DNA of 32,474 nucleotides from positions 1 to 32,474 of IMG/VR virus record IMGVR_UViG_3300030116_001840. One strand, written 5' to 3'. This stretch comes from a virus. Under the pieces are notes generated by a model. That model saw only the letters and a program-made list of their open reading frames with translations, made no database searches and was not told where the DNA came from. This document shows, in pieces, positions 12,403-20,400 of the stretch (its first letter is position 1; each line of letters starts with the position of its first letter). The translations under genes were made by a program, and so were the position numbers.

Positions 12403-13188
12403 ATGAACCGCAAAGGTTTCATAGGTGGCTCGGACTGTGTAAAGATTATGCAAGGCCACTGGTTAGAATTATGGCAGATCAAAACTGGTAGAGAATTACC
12501 AGAAGATTTAACAACAAACATTGCTGTGCAGCTTGGTATTTGTACTGAAGACTTCAACCTTAGTTGGTTCGAGCAACAAAGAAAGTGTATCCTTTCTAAG
12601 CATCAGTATGAGTATGAGCAAACTATTGGCTCAGTTCCAGTAAGAGGTACTGTCGATGCTCAGTGGAATAAAGCTATTGTTGAGGCAAAGCATACAAATG
12701 CTTTCAACAAAATGGAAGATGTCATTAAACTGTATATGCCGCAGATACAACTCTACGCGCATCTAGCAAAAGCAGAGGGTACTTACCTGTCTGTCATCTT
12801 TGGTAACAGTAAATGGGAATCTACCTATGTCGAATACAACGAACAGTATTTCAATTCTATGTGGGCGGTGGTCTCAGATTTCTGGGGTTACGTGCTTCGC
12901 GATGAAGAGCCGATTGGTGTTGACACGGAACAACTCTCGCATGACCACATTGCGGTGGACAACATGGTCAAACGAGATGCAACAACAGACAACCAGTTTG
13001 TCGATGCAGCCATCACATATATACAAGGTTATGAGCAGAACAGAGTTTTCGAGAATGCAAAGAAAGACCTTAAATCAATGGTCGGGGCTAACGAAAGAGA
13101 AGTCTACTGTGATTACCTTTCCGTCAAGCGAGACAAGAAAGGATCGCTTAGAATAACCAAAAGAAAAAAGGAGAACAACAATGAGTAA
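12403..13188 (+). CDS. YqaJ/lambda-type recombination exonuclease
   Basis: A 261-residue 5'-3' exonuclease that would resect duplex ends to give 3' single strands for the annealing protein encoded next. The YqaJ core is visible: IGGSD at residues 7-11, LGICTED at 44-50, GTVDA with D85, VEAKH with E94 and K96, and PQIQLYAHL with Q114 and Y118. These match the catalytic Asp, Glu-x-Lys and Gln...Tyr of the family. Length is near the usual 200-300. AAAGGAGAACAAC precedes the ATG. It overlaps the annealing gene by eight bases, so the two are probably made together. Confidence 0.88.
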   Translation: MNRKGFIGGSDCVKIMQGHWLELWQIKTGRELPEDLTTNIAVQLGICTEDFNLSWFEQQRKCILSKHQYEYEQTIGSVPVRGTVDAQWNKAIVEAKHTNAFNKMEDVIKLYMPQIQLYAHLAKAEGTYLSVIFGNSKWESTYVEYNEQYFNSMWAVVSDFWGYVLRDEEPIGVDTEQLSHDHIAVDNMVKRDATTDNQFVDAAITYIQGYEQNRVFENAKKDLKSMVGANEREVYCDYLSVKRDKKGSLRITKRKKENNNE

Positions 13189-13642
13189 TAAACTAGACAT
13201 TTGGAACAAGCTGGCTGCTTCAGACCCCAAATATCTGAAGCAAGTCAGCTTTGGCAGTAGATCATTTACAGCCATTGATCCTCAGTACCAAGTCAGAATG
13301 ATGACCGAACAGTTCGGACCGATTGGTTTAGGCTGGGGCTGGTTCAATACAACTGAGGTAGTGTCTGTCAGCAACGGAGACAGTGCTGTACTAGCGCATG
13401 TAACTGTTTGGCATACAGATAACCATCATTCCTTTGGGCCATTCACAGGCTGTCGAAAGTTCTTTGACGCAGCGAAGGGTCGTATGGCAGAGGATGCACC
13501 AAAGATGGCTATCACTGATGGTCTTACCAAAGCACTGTCGCACATTGGCTGTAATGCTGATGTCTTTTTAGGTGAGATGGATGGTAACAAGTATGCTGCT
13601 GATAGCAACAAAACTGCTGATGATGGTAAACCCAAATGGTAA
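13181..13642 (+). CDS. single-strand annealing recombinase (ERF/Rad52-like)
   Basis: A 153-residue protein. FTAIDPQYQVRMMTEQFGPIGLGWGW and AEDAPKMAITDGLTKALSHIGCNADVFLGEMDGNKY are the paired blocks of phage annealing proteins in the ERF/Rad52-like group: a start strand-helix, then an alanine-rich helix followed by G-x-NADVFLG. It should coat and anneal the 3' strands made by the exonuclease that overlaps it upstream, giving concatemers. Exact subfamily is unsure. The tail is short and hydrophilic. The stop is followed immediately by a long inverted repeat. Confidence 0.78.
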   Translation: MSNKLDIWNKLAASDPKYLKQVSFGSRSFTAIDPQYQVRMMTEQFGPIGLGWGWFNTTEVVSVSNGDSAVLAHVTVWHTDNHHSFGPFTGCRKFFDAAKGRMAEDAPKMAITDGLTKALSHIGCNADVFLGEMDGNKYAADSNKTADDGKPKW

Positions 13643-13704
13643 TTCTTGGGAAGACAACCCCCAAGTTGTTATGAGCCTGATCGGGGGGGCAGGTTTCCCA
13701 AGAA
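13643..13704 (+). promoter_or_regulatory. long intercistronic hairpin
   Basis: TTCTTGGGAA (13643-13652) pairs perfectly with TTCCCAAGAA (13695-13704); inside, CCCCC near 13657-13662 can pair with the G7 run at 13683-13689. The arms start at the base after the annealing protein stop. There is no T-run, and C6 follows. Likely an RNA stability or processing element between the annealing and SSB-like genes, which need different amounts of product. Confidence 0.55.
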
Positions 13705-13738
13705 CCCCCCACTTAACTTAAACAAAGGAGCCAGAAGC

Positions 13739-14098
13739 ATGGCAGAATATGACGATACAAATAGAGGCGCAGCTTTCACACCATTCCCAACTCAGAAGAT
13801 GATTCTTCAAGGCAAGGTAAATGTTGAAGGCATTGACCATAAAGTTATCTTGGTCAAAGATACAACAAGAGATGGCACAGAGATTATTGAGATGTACACA
13901 AAGATGGGTGCAATGTTTGACAATGATAAGAAGGGCAATGAGTCTGCTCCCGATTACTCTGGGCCTGTTGGTAGCGATAAACGTATTGCAGGGTGGAGAC
14001 GCATGAAGGATGAAAAACCATATATGAGTTTCCAGATTACTGATAAACAACAAAAAGATTCAGGAAACACCTTGAAAGATGATGACATACCGTTCTAA
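13739..14098 (+). CDS. SSB-like single-stranded DNA-binding protein
   Basis: A 119-residue protein. The start is ATG 13739 with AAAGGAG just before it; an in-frame ATG at 13646 would place the inverted repeat inside the gene and is rejected. The body (FTPFPTQKMILQGKVNVEGIDHKVILVKDTT... SAPDYSGPVGSDKRIAGWRRMKDEKPYMSFQI) looks like a beta-rich OB-type or DUF736-like fold. It ends GNTLKDDDIPF, the acidic DDDIPF tip that SSB proteins use to recruit partners. It would protect strands produced by the exonuclease. The sequence identity of the OB fold is inferred. Confidence 0.75.
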   Translation: MAEYDDTNRGAAFTPFPTQKMILQGKVNVEGIDHKVILVKDTTRDGTEIIEMYTKMGAMFDNDKKGNESAPDYSGPVGSDKRIAGWRRMKDEKPYMSFQITDKQQKDSGNTLKDDDIPF

Positions 14099-14114
14099 CA
14101 TAAGAATGTTCTCT

Positions 14115-14156
14115 GGAGGTTCATACACTGTTCAAAGTCCGTTTTGCCGAACCTCC
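14115..14156 (+). promoter_or_regulatory. inverted repeat GGAGGTTC / GAACCTCC
   Basis: A perfect eight-base stem (14115-14122 with 14149-14156) around a 26-base loop, immediately upstream of the intrinsic terminator. The two structures together may form a tandem stop or a control point for read-through into the last two early genes. Confidence 0.4.
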
Positions 14157-14163
14157 CAAACTT

Positions 14164-14193
14164 GGCGCACCTCTTTTGGTGCGTCTTTTTTTT
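14164..14193 (+). terminator. intrinsic terminator of the early operon
   Basis: The arms GCGCACC and GGTGCGT pair (6-7 bp) around a TCTTTT loop, followed by C and eight or nine T. This is the clearest Rho-independent terminator in the window. It ends the main early operon after the SSB-like gene, with two short genes beyond that depend on read-through or a promoter not seen. Confidence 0.85.
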
Positions 14194-14206
14194 GAAGGAA
14201 TAACAC

Positions 14207-14491
14207 ATGACACCCCTTGAACGAATGATTGCAGATGCAAAGGTCTGCAACTCAAGACTAAAAACAAACAAGAATACTATCGAGCCTAAAATACCAAACA
14301 AACCACCAGAACCTGCTGCTCCTAAGCAAGGTAAGGGTTGGCGCAACAGCTCTTTGTCTACCAAAGAAATAGAGGACATCCACTATTTCAGAAGCAAAGG
14401 TTGGTGCGTCAGCTCAACAGCTATGGTTGTAGGAGTCAGCATCAAAACAGTGAGGAAGTATGATGCAGATTACAGAGGCACAGAAAGCTGA
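14207..14491 (+). CDS. small HTH protein
   Basis: A 94-residue protein. The N-terminal half is proline- and lysine-rich (KPPEPAAPKQGKGWRN); the C-terminal half STKEIEDIHYFRSKGWCVSSTAMVVGVSIKTVRKYDADY reads as a helix-turn-helix of the resolvase/transposase-type fold (RSKGW...ST...GVS..TVRKY). Likely a DNA-binding regulator or packaging adapter. GAAGGAATAACAC precedes the ATG. It sits right after the terminator, so its expression probably depends on termination efficiency. Confidence 0.72.
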   Translation: MTPLERMIADAKVCNSRLKTNKNTIEPKIPNKPPEPAAPKQGKGWRNSSLSTKEIEDIHYFRSKGWCVSSTAMVVGVSIKTVRKYDADYRGTES

Positions 14492-14642
14492 ATTAAAGTT
14501 TCTTCGAAGAGAAGTAGATAAATGGCAAGATGAGCTATACAGACTGGACGCTCATCCCAATGTAAAAACAAATCTCTGGGTTGCCAGAAAAGAACTACAA
14601 AAGTTTACTTCTCAGCTAAGAATAAAAGGCGTTAATATCTAA
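14460..14642 (+). CDS. last early protein, coiled-coil
   Basis: A 60-residue protein (MMQITEAQKAELKFLRREVDKWQDELYRLDAHPN...) with a heptad-like charged helix and a basic C-terminus. GAGGAAGT lies before two adjacent ATG codons, and the overlap with the HTH gene is 32 bases. Its stop codon at 14640-14642 lies in the stop region of the convergent endolysin gene. No family is recognised. Confidence 0.65.
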   Translation: MMQITEAQKAELKFLRREVDKWQDELYRLDAHPNVKTNLWVARKELQKFTSQLRIKGVNI

Positions 14643-15100
14643 ACACTTAACTCAAAGTGAGGCGCATCGATAAAAGGTCTTCTGCCTTGCGACCTTCGAA
14701 GATCAATGTAGTCAGTCATAGCTTGCTCCATTGTTCCGTCATATTCACCAATAGAGTTAATATGCCAAGCAGCTCCCCATCTCAAATGAACACCAATATC
14801 TTTAGCTGCTTCTTTCATTGCATCTGCAATATCGTCATACAGATTCAATTCCCAAGATACTCTTGGCCCAATATAAGCAACAACATCTACAGCTATTCCT
14901 TCAAGATGTTTTGACTTCATAGTCTGGCTTACTTTTTTATTAACTAATTCTAATTGTTGATCGTGAGTTCTTAAACCTCCAAGATGAGGAATACCAAAAT
15001 CAATCGGAGTTATACCAATAGCATACTTAACAACAGCTACTAAGTTCTCATCAACGCCTTCCAGTCTATCCAAGCTTCTTTGACTTAATTTAAAACTCAT
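14639..15100 (-). CDS. M15-family endolysin (L-Ala-D-Glu / D-Ala peptidase type)
   Basis: A 153-residue cell-wall hydrolase. The start ATG 15100-15098 overlaps the upstream stop as ATGA, and a further in-frame ATG at 15163 is rejected. SKHLEGIAVDVVAY gives H65 and D72, and DAPHFELSV gives H148: the three zinc ligands of the Peptidase_M15_4 group (SxHxxGxAxD and PHFE). RTHDQQLELVNKKVSQT before H65 is also typical. It cuts peptidoglycan cross-links at the end of infection, after the holin opens the membrane. There is no signal peptide, so release depends on the holin-like neighbours. It ends four bases inside the convergent early gene. Confidence 0.9.
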   Translation of the reverse strand: MSFKLSQRSLDRLEGVDENLVAVVKYAIGITPIDFGIPHLGGLRTHDQQLELVNKKVSQTMKSKHLEGIAVDVVAYIGPRVSWELNLYDDIADAMKEAAKDIGVHLRWGAAWHINSIGEYDGTMEQAMTDYIDLRRSQGRRPFIDAPHFELSV

Positions 15101-15438
15101 TTCTTTAATCCTTTCATTGTACGGATACCAAAGCTTGCAGCTATCGAAGCATACATAGCCCAACTAAACCACTGCGGAGCAGCCTGAAGATTCTCAAAAC
15201 CTTGTTTCATGTACGGTTGTAACCAAGGAACAAATGAACCTAAAACAATAGCTATGAAGCACAGAGTCCAAGCCTCGTCTTTCCAGCTGTCTGCGCTGGC
15301 CTCAATAGCTGCTTGCTCCCAGCTAATCTCACCAGTCGCAATCTTCATTTTGGTTTCAGCTTCAGCAGCTTTAACTTTTGCTTTGCTATCAATGTAAGTT
15401 GTAGCTAATCCAGCTACGCTTTGCAGTATCCCAATCAT
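15097..15438 (-). CDS. holin-like membrane protein (113 aa)
   Basis: A short hydrophobic N-terminus (MIGILQSVAGLATTYI) is followed by an alanine- and lysine-rich amphipathic part, then two probable transmembrane segments (TLCFIAIVLGSFVPWL at about 59-75 and WFSWAMYASIAASFGIRTM near the C-terminus) and a basic tail (KGLKK). ADSWKDEAW before the second segment resembles the conserved stretch of three-segment holins. It directly precedes the endolysin with an ATGA overlap. Likely holin, or a partner of the next protein. Confidence 0.72.
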   Translation of the reverse strand: MIGILQSVAGLATTYIDSKAKVKAAEAETKMKIATGEISWEQAAIEASADSWKDEAWTLCFIAIVLGSFVPWLQPYMKQGFENLQAAPQWFSWAMYASIAASFGIRTMKGLKK

Positions 15439-15659
15439 TCTATCATCCTATCTGTTTTAGCTTCTTTGCCTAGCCATAACGCAAAGCTTGCACTCAACAT
15501 AGCAGTAACCAAAGAAACAAATGCTGACTGTTGTGTTGTTGGGTCTTCGAGCGTCATAAACCAAAGACAAACTTTCCAAGTCAAAATAATCTGACAAAGA
15601 AAAGCTAATCTAGGCAGTATCTTCAGTTGGTCTATCGCGCTTGCTGTTATCTTTACCAT
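15435..15659 (-). CDS. small membrane protein, holin candidate (74 aa)
   Basis: It has two hydrophobic segments: LPRLAFLCQIILTWKVCLWFM (about 15-35) and SAFVSLVTAMLSASFALWLG (about 45-64). The short loop LEDPTTQQ between them and the LTWKVCLWFM..PTTQQSAF pattern recur in phage holin-like proteins. The tail is charged (KEAKTDRMIE). The stop and the next start overlap by four bases. Both this and the 113-residue neighbour are candidates for the pore; a holin and antiholin pair is possible. Confidence 0.7.
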   Translation of the reverse strand: MVKITASAIDQLKILPRLAFLCQIILTWKVCLWFMTLEDPTTQQSAFVSLVTAMLSASFALWLGKEAKTDRMIE

Positions 15660-15753
15660 CTAAAAACTTCCTCGCTATCCTTGTATCGCTTACCTGTATA
15701 ACCAGTTTGTTGTCATCTGTATATACAACCCATCTATTGTACCTAACTTCCAC
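15610..15753 (-). CDS. possible 47-residue gene, GTG start
   Basis: A frame from GTG 15753-15751 to TAG 15612-15610. The protein (VEVRYNRWVVYTDDNKLVIQVSDTRIARKFLDGKD...) reads like a short beta-beta-helix domain, not noise, and the frame overlaps the upstream gene by 11 bases and the holin gene by 50. The ribosome site is weak. It could be a small gene or a remnant. It would explain most of the gap between 15659 and 15743. Confidence 0.4.
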   Translation of the reverse strand: MEVRYNRWVVYTDDNKLVIQVSDTRIARKFLDGKDNSKRDRPTEDTA

Positions 15754-15913
15754 TAACTTCAAGACACTCAACTTTCATACTTGAGTGAGTAACTAATATC
15801 TCTGCTTTTTCTTTCTCTGCCTGACATTCGTTATAGTCTGAAAATGTTTTAATCTGATAATATTTAAGATGATCTGTGTTTACAAAGTGTAAGAAAACTA
15901 AAACATAAATCAT
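15743..15913 (-). CDS. small membrane-anchored protein (56 aa)
   Basis: A frame read directly: ATG 15913-15911 shares bases with the preceding stop (TAATG), and the stop is TAG 15745-15743. MIYVLVFLHFVNTDHLKYYQIKTFSDYNECQAEKEKAEIL... has a short hydrophobic N-terminus and two cysteines (NEC and VEC) about 20 residues apart, suggesting an exported disulfide-bonded domain. Such proteins are common in phage lysis regions. Function is unknown. Confidence 0.65.
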   Translation of the reverse strand: MIYVLVFLHFVNTDHLKYYQIKTFSDYNECQAEKEKAEILVTHSSMKVECLEVSGS

Positions 15914-16389
15914 TACCAAGTACCTCTAACTTTACCAATGAAATAAATAATTCCACCAAATAAAGCAAAACCAGTTAATACAATTAATATCCCTACAATC
16001 CAGTTTATTAAGTTGTCTATCTTTTCTTGCCTACGATATACAGCTTCTTTCTGCATTCTGCGCTGCTCTGCTTCGATCTGAACAATGCTTTCCCATGCAG
16101 ATGGTCCATAGTATAGCGAGATGTGTTCCCTTAACTCCTCGCGCATCTCCTTGGCTCTCTGTTGTGCTGCCCATATCTCGATAGCAGAAGTATCAAACTT
16201 AGGGTCAAGTCGTTTCCAAAGAGGAGGGTCTTTAGCTTTATTCCCTAAATAATCTAAATCAGATACAGCCTTACCGAACTGAGATATATCTTTGCCAAGC
16301 TGAGAAATTTCTTTTCCAGCAGCTACCGCTTTCTTAATGCCAGTAAATGCTGTGGTTGCTATTGCAATAGCTGATGCTGGATCGATCAT
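15913..16389 (-). CDS. tail-anchored membrane protein in lysis region (158 aa)
   Basis: The N-terminus (MIDPASAIAIATTAFTGIKKAVAAGKEISQLGKDISQFGKAVSDLD) is an amphipathic helix of glycine- and serine-rich repeats. The middle (SAIEIWAAQQRAKEMREELREHISLYYGP... QRRMQKEAVYRRQEK) is charged helix. A C-terminal transmembrane segment (LINWIVGILIVLTGFALFGGIIYFIG, about 126-151) and short basic tail follow. I know related proteins from marine podoviruses with no assigned role. It may act in lysis, for example spanin- or holin-associated, or in DNA entry. The start overlaps the preceding stop as ATGA. Confidence 0.75.
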   Translation of the reverse strand: MIDPASAIAIATTAFTGIKKAVAAGKEISQLGKDISQFGKAVSDLDYLGNKAKDPPLWKRLDPKFDTSAIEIWAAQQRAKEMREELREHISLYYGPSAWESIVQIEAEQRRMQKEAVYRRQEKIDNLINWIVGILIVLTGFALFGGIIYFIGKVRGTW

Positions 16390-16706
16390 CTGCCATTATC
16401 ATGCCGTGAACTATTAAGAAGATAGTCAACAGTACGCTCCATAGAATTAATACGACCTTCCATTTGAATCATTCGAGTGTAATACTCATTGACCAACTTA
16501 ATCGTATTCTCGTCTAAATCTTCTTGTAGTTTTTCATCTACTAGCATGAGATCATCCTCTGTCTCTACTAGCACTTCCAATAACACATCAATCTTTTCTG
16601 AGTTGTCACTAATATCTCGCAGTATATTAGCACCCCAAAATATGAAGCCACCAATCTGTGCAATCACTACGCCTATAATAGCTATGTTTGCTTTTGGTAG
16701 CTGCAC
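16386..16706 (-). CDS. coiled-coil membrane protein, GTG start (106 aa)
   Basis: Start is GTG 16706-16704; no ATG precedes QLPKANIA in this frame. An N-terminal transmembrane segment (NIAIIGVVIAQIGGFIFWG, about 7-25) leads into a long acidic coiled coil (NSEKIDVLLEVLVETEDDLMLVDEKLQEDLDEN...YYTRMIQMEGRINSMERTVDYLL). One inner-membrane anchor plus a long periplasmic coiled coil is the i-spanin (Rz-like) plan, though Rz proteins are usually longer and basic. It ends ATGA with the next gene. Confidence 0.68.
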   Translation of the reverse strand: MQLPKANIAIIGVVIAQIGGFIFWGANILRDISDNSEKIDVLLEVLVETEDDLMLVDEKLQEDLDENTIKLVNEYYTRMIQMEGRINSMERTVDYLLNSSRHDNGR

Positions 16707-16710
16707 ATCA

Positions 16711-16902
16711 TTATCCCATAAATGTCATGCGTAACAGTAACAGTAAACTCGCACCACCAATACCAATCATAATAGCTTCAAGCCTTTTGATTCTATTATA
16801 CAAGTCTTTGAACTGGATTTTCATTTCAGTTTGAATCTCAATCATCTGTTTCTCCAGTGCATCTATTCGTGAGTGAGCTGACTGTACTGTACGCTTGTCC
16901 AT
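16711..16902 (-). CDS. small coiled-coil protein with C-terminal membrane segment
   Basis: A 63-residue protein: a heptad-rich helix (HSRIDALEKQMIEIQTEMKIQFKDLYNRIKRLEAIM) followed by a C-terminal transmembrane segment (IGIGGASLLLLLRMTFMG). The mirror-image topology of the next gene product (N-terminal anchor plus coiled coil) suggests the two may pair. TAATG junction with the gene upstream. Confidence 0.7.
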   Translation of the reverse strand: MDKRTVQSAHSRIDALEKQMIEIQTEMKIQFKDLYNRIKRLEAIMIGIGGASLLLLLRMTFMG

Positions 16903-17114
16903 TAGTTTACCGCTTCTTCTGGTGGATTCAGTGAGTCAGCAAGCATCTTCATAAATCCTTCTCGACCAACTTGCAGTTGCGCTAAGTTAAACTGAGCCGA
17001 TGCAATCTTCTGGTCCAAAGAGCTAATATGATTTATGCAAACCTTTGACTCGTCTGATAGTTCACTTTCTTTGTATTCAACGTCATCAATCACGACCTTT
17101 TTTTCTTCAGTCAT
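16902..17114 (-). CDS. small coiled-coil protein, DUF6447-like
   Basis: A 70-residue acidic protein: MTEEKKVVIDDVEYKESELSDESKVCINHISSLDQKIASAQFNLAQLQVGREGFMKMLADSL. The short beta start (VVIDDVEY) followed by a coiled coil with SLDQKI...L.QLQ..R..F...L..SL is a pattern seen in small phage proteins labelled DUF6447; the label is from memory. Strong ribosome site (AAGGAGTTCAAGA). Unknown role; coupled to the coiled-coil membrane genes below it. Confidence 0.7.
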   Translation of the reverse strand: MTEEKKVVIDDVEYKESELSDESKVCINHISSLDQKIASAQFNLAQLQVGREGFMKMLADSLNPPEEAVN

Positions 17115-17135
17115 TCTTGAACTCCTTCTAAGTTA

Positions 17136-17462
17136 TTACCAAGGCGTTCCTGTGCCAGTGGTAGGGGTTTTGGATGCTGTAATCTCAGCGGCAATACCGC
17201 TCTCAACATCACTTTTATTTACTTCGGCTTGCGCCCAAGCAATACAGTTAGCCTCAGTTACGCTGTCGTATGCAATGAAGCCGTCAGCACTAGCGTCAGG
17301 TGTATGAGTTGTTACGCCATACTTTGACACTGTGTGTGTTACTGCGTCATCTCCAGAACCAACTGTTTCTGAACCTTCGCATCTCCAATGAATAACAGTA
17401 ATACCGCCATCAGATAGATTGCGTTCCACTGTAGGTATTGTCCAAGTATATGTAATTGCCAT
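17136..17462 (-). CDS. fibre-adjacent beta-rich protein
   Basis: A 108-residue protein: MAITYTWTIPTVERNLSDGGITVIHWRCEGSETVGSGDDAVTHTVSKYGVTTHTPD... The TYTW.IPT.E.......G.I...HWRC pattern is common in phage proteins next to tail fibre genes, and the whole looks like a beta sandwich. The start overlaps the tail fibre stop by one base, so it is made along with the fibre. Possible fibre chaperone or particle surface protein; function is unknown. Confidence 0.75.
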   Translation of the reverse strand: MAITYTWTIPTVERNLSDGGITVIHWRCEGSETVGSGDDAVTHTVSKYGVTTHTPDASADGFIAYDSVTEANCIAWAQAEVNKSDVESGIAAEITASKTPTTGTGTPW

Positions 17463-20400
17463 TAGTTAGCCTCCAATGCTGCTATTTTTGTTTCAAGTGT
17501 TTCAATCTTGGCCATTGCCTCTTGCAATGCTTTAATAATTATTGGGGTAGTTCTGCCATAATCAACAGCCCAAGATTTTTTTGTTACATCCTCGTCACCT
17601 TCGCTAACTGCATCTGGAAAAATGGTATGTAATTCTTGAGCAATAAACCCTGTTACTGTTTTATTCGATGTATCTGCAGTCCATTCATAATCACGAACTT
17701 GTATCTGTTTTAATGCGTCCCACTTTGAACCTGTGTCACGAATGTTTGATTTAAGACGCCTATCTGAGCTAGTTTGATAAGCAACAGAACCTGCGCCTGC
17801 TCCTTCAATTCTGCCTTGCTGTCCGCCACTATCAAAGAAGTTAATATAATTAGCGGTGCTAAAAGAGTTGTCAGCTGAAAAACCAATAGCAAGAAGTGTT
17901 GAACCACCTTCAACAGTAGAATCTTCATCTACAATCATTTGAACAGCATTAGAAGAAGTATTAGAACCACCAACAACCGCTAATCTAGTTGCATCAATAC
18001 CTCCAAATGTTGAAGCGGTAGACCCCATTAATATGACACCTGAGCTATTAAGACGAAGCCGCTCCGTAAACTGCCCAGAAGCACCAGTTAATCCATGATG
18101 ACCAATAGTTATATGGTCGCCAGTTGCAGCAACAATATCGCCTTCATCCGTAGAATTTCCGTCCACAATAAGAGCGGGTAAATTGTTAGTACCAACAGCT
18201 CTTACAGTTCCATTTACTTCTAAAGGGTACGCAGGATTTGAATCATTTATTCCAACATTGCCATTATTTTTAAAAAAAGCTGACTCTGTTACATTTGAAG
18301 GAGAACCTGAACCACCACCGTCTGCATAACGAATAGCAAGACCATCTCCTAGAGCAATAAGAAACCAATCTCTTGTTTGTCCAGTGTCACTTATAGCAAT
18401 TGCAGGACTTGAACTATCCTCAACAACTAAGGTTGCTTGACTGTTTGCATATGAAGTTGGACTGCTAGTTCCTATGCCTAATCTATTTACAACAAGTCGC
18501 ATACGCTCTGTATAAACATCAGAACCAATATTACCTGTTGTTGTGTAGAATGCTTGAGTAGAAGCCGCAGGGGAGCCAATAGCTGAACCCGCTCCACCAT
18601 TAAAATTAAATTGTGCAAAGCCACCGCCTGATGAATTTATAACAAGTTTTACATCACTAGAAGATGGGCTTGTAGTTGTTCCAATTCCAACATTACCTGA
18701 ACTATCAATACGCATACGTTCTGCAATAGACGCAAGGTCACCAGTATGAAATGTCATTGCTTCAGTTGAAGATGAGTATCCTATTCTGCCAGATGGATTG
18801 CCTGACCCACCGCCAAGAAAATCTAAATTCATTACAGATGTACTTGAAGCACTACCATTTAATGCAATAGTTTTTGTACCAGTTGCACCATCACCGACAG
18901 TTAATTGGCCTTTGTTTGCTGTTGTACCAATTAAAACATTTCCTGAACTATCAATACGCATACGTTCTGAACCACCAGTTTGGAAAGCTAAAACATCTGA
19001 ACCTGCTATATTAACTCCAGTGTTAATATCGCTTTTGCCTCGAATATAATCTAAATAAATAAAAGAGTTAAACGTAGCTGCCCCTGCATTAGACATATCA
19101 AGGGTTAAGGCAGTTACGATAGACCCATTATCTACCCCTCTAAAGATCATATCTTTATCGTTAACTTTTGACTCAATTAGTAAGTCACCTGCATTATTTT
19201 GAAACCTAGCAAATGTAGTTCCTGCATCATTGAAAAAAATATCCCCATCATCAGCATCGAGAATAATGTCCCCTGCTACATCAAGAGTAAAATCACCAGA
19301 AGTATTAGCTATGTTGCCAGTTACAGTTACACCAGAAGAGGTAGTGGCAATTTTAGCTGCGTTATCATAGTAAAGAGTTACTGCACCATTATTAGCAGCA
19401 AACAAATAGTTTTCACTGTTATCAGCATTGTTTAACTCTAAATTGTTAGCTTGTATTCTAAGATTGCCCGTCCCATTGTCTTGAATTATGCTGCGACTAC
19501 CATCATGATATATGCTTAAATCTGCATCTGCACCAAACGTTAACCTATCATCAGAAGCCCCAGAACTATCACCAAAAACAATATTATTCCCTGCGGTAGT
19601 ATTACCTATGCCAAGAACAGTAGATAAGTTTCCTGCGCCACCCCCTGCAACCTGAGCATCAACATATGCTTTAATCGATTGCTGAGTTGCTAAGTGACTA
19701 GCACTATTAGAAGCCATACTATCTTCATCTTTAATCGATGAACCACCTATTGATCCATTTAAAGTAGGGCTTGTTAAAACTTTATTTGATAAAGTTTGTG
19801 AACCTGTAAGCGTTACCACACTTGAATCAATAGAAAGAGTTGATGAAGTTGCAGTAAGACCAGTTGTAGCATTAATATTTAAAGTTACAGTCCCACTTGT
19901 ACCACCACCAGTTAAACCTGTACCTGCAATAACTCCAGTAATATCACCTGTTGGAACAGTTGCTACCTGTGCATCAACATATGCCTTGATTGATTGTTGC
20001 GTTGCTAATCGTGATGATGAGTTAGATGCCATATTATCTTCATCAAGAATAGCAGAACCCGATACATTGCCATTTAAAACAGCACTTGTAAGCGTCTTGT
20101 TTGTTAGCGTATCTGTAGTCGCTTTACCAACCAAAGTGTCAGTCGCATCAGGTAAAGTAAGTGTTCGAGTTCCAGTAAGTGTAGCAACATCAATATCTAA
20201 TGTATTACTATTTTGATAAAATCTAATCTCAGGAGTTGTTGTTGATTGTAACTGAATAGATTGTGCGCCACCATTTGTTAAGAAATCTACATAACCCAGT
20301 GCAGCTTTCATACTAATAGCACCAGCACTTGTTTCTATTGTAGTAGCACTATCAGCAAGAATCCTATTACCAGCAGCACTTATTCTAAAAGTAAACTTAC

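Noticed and set aside
13718-14053. 111-codon minus-strand frame opposite the SSB-like gene
   Set aside because: Shadow of a well-supported plus-strand gene; rich in cysteine, histidine and isoleucine with no family pattern.
8882-14642. Integrase or attachment site, suggested by the XRE regulators
   Set aside because: No protein with tyrosine or serine recombinase motifs was seen anywhere in the window; regulators alone do not show lysogeny.
19661-20040. CRISPR-like or satellite repeat in the tail fibre
   Set aside because: The repeats are in frame, diverged at third positions, and encode matching protein segments of the fibre.
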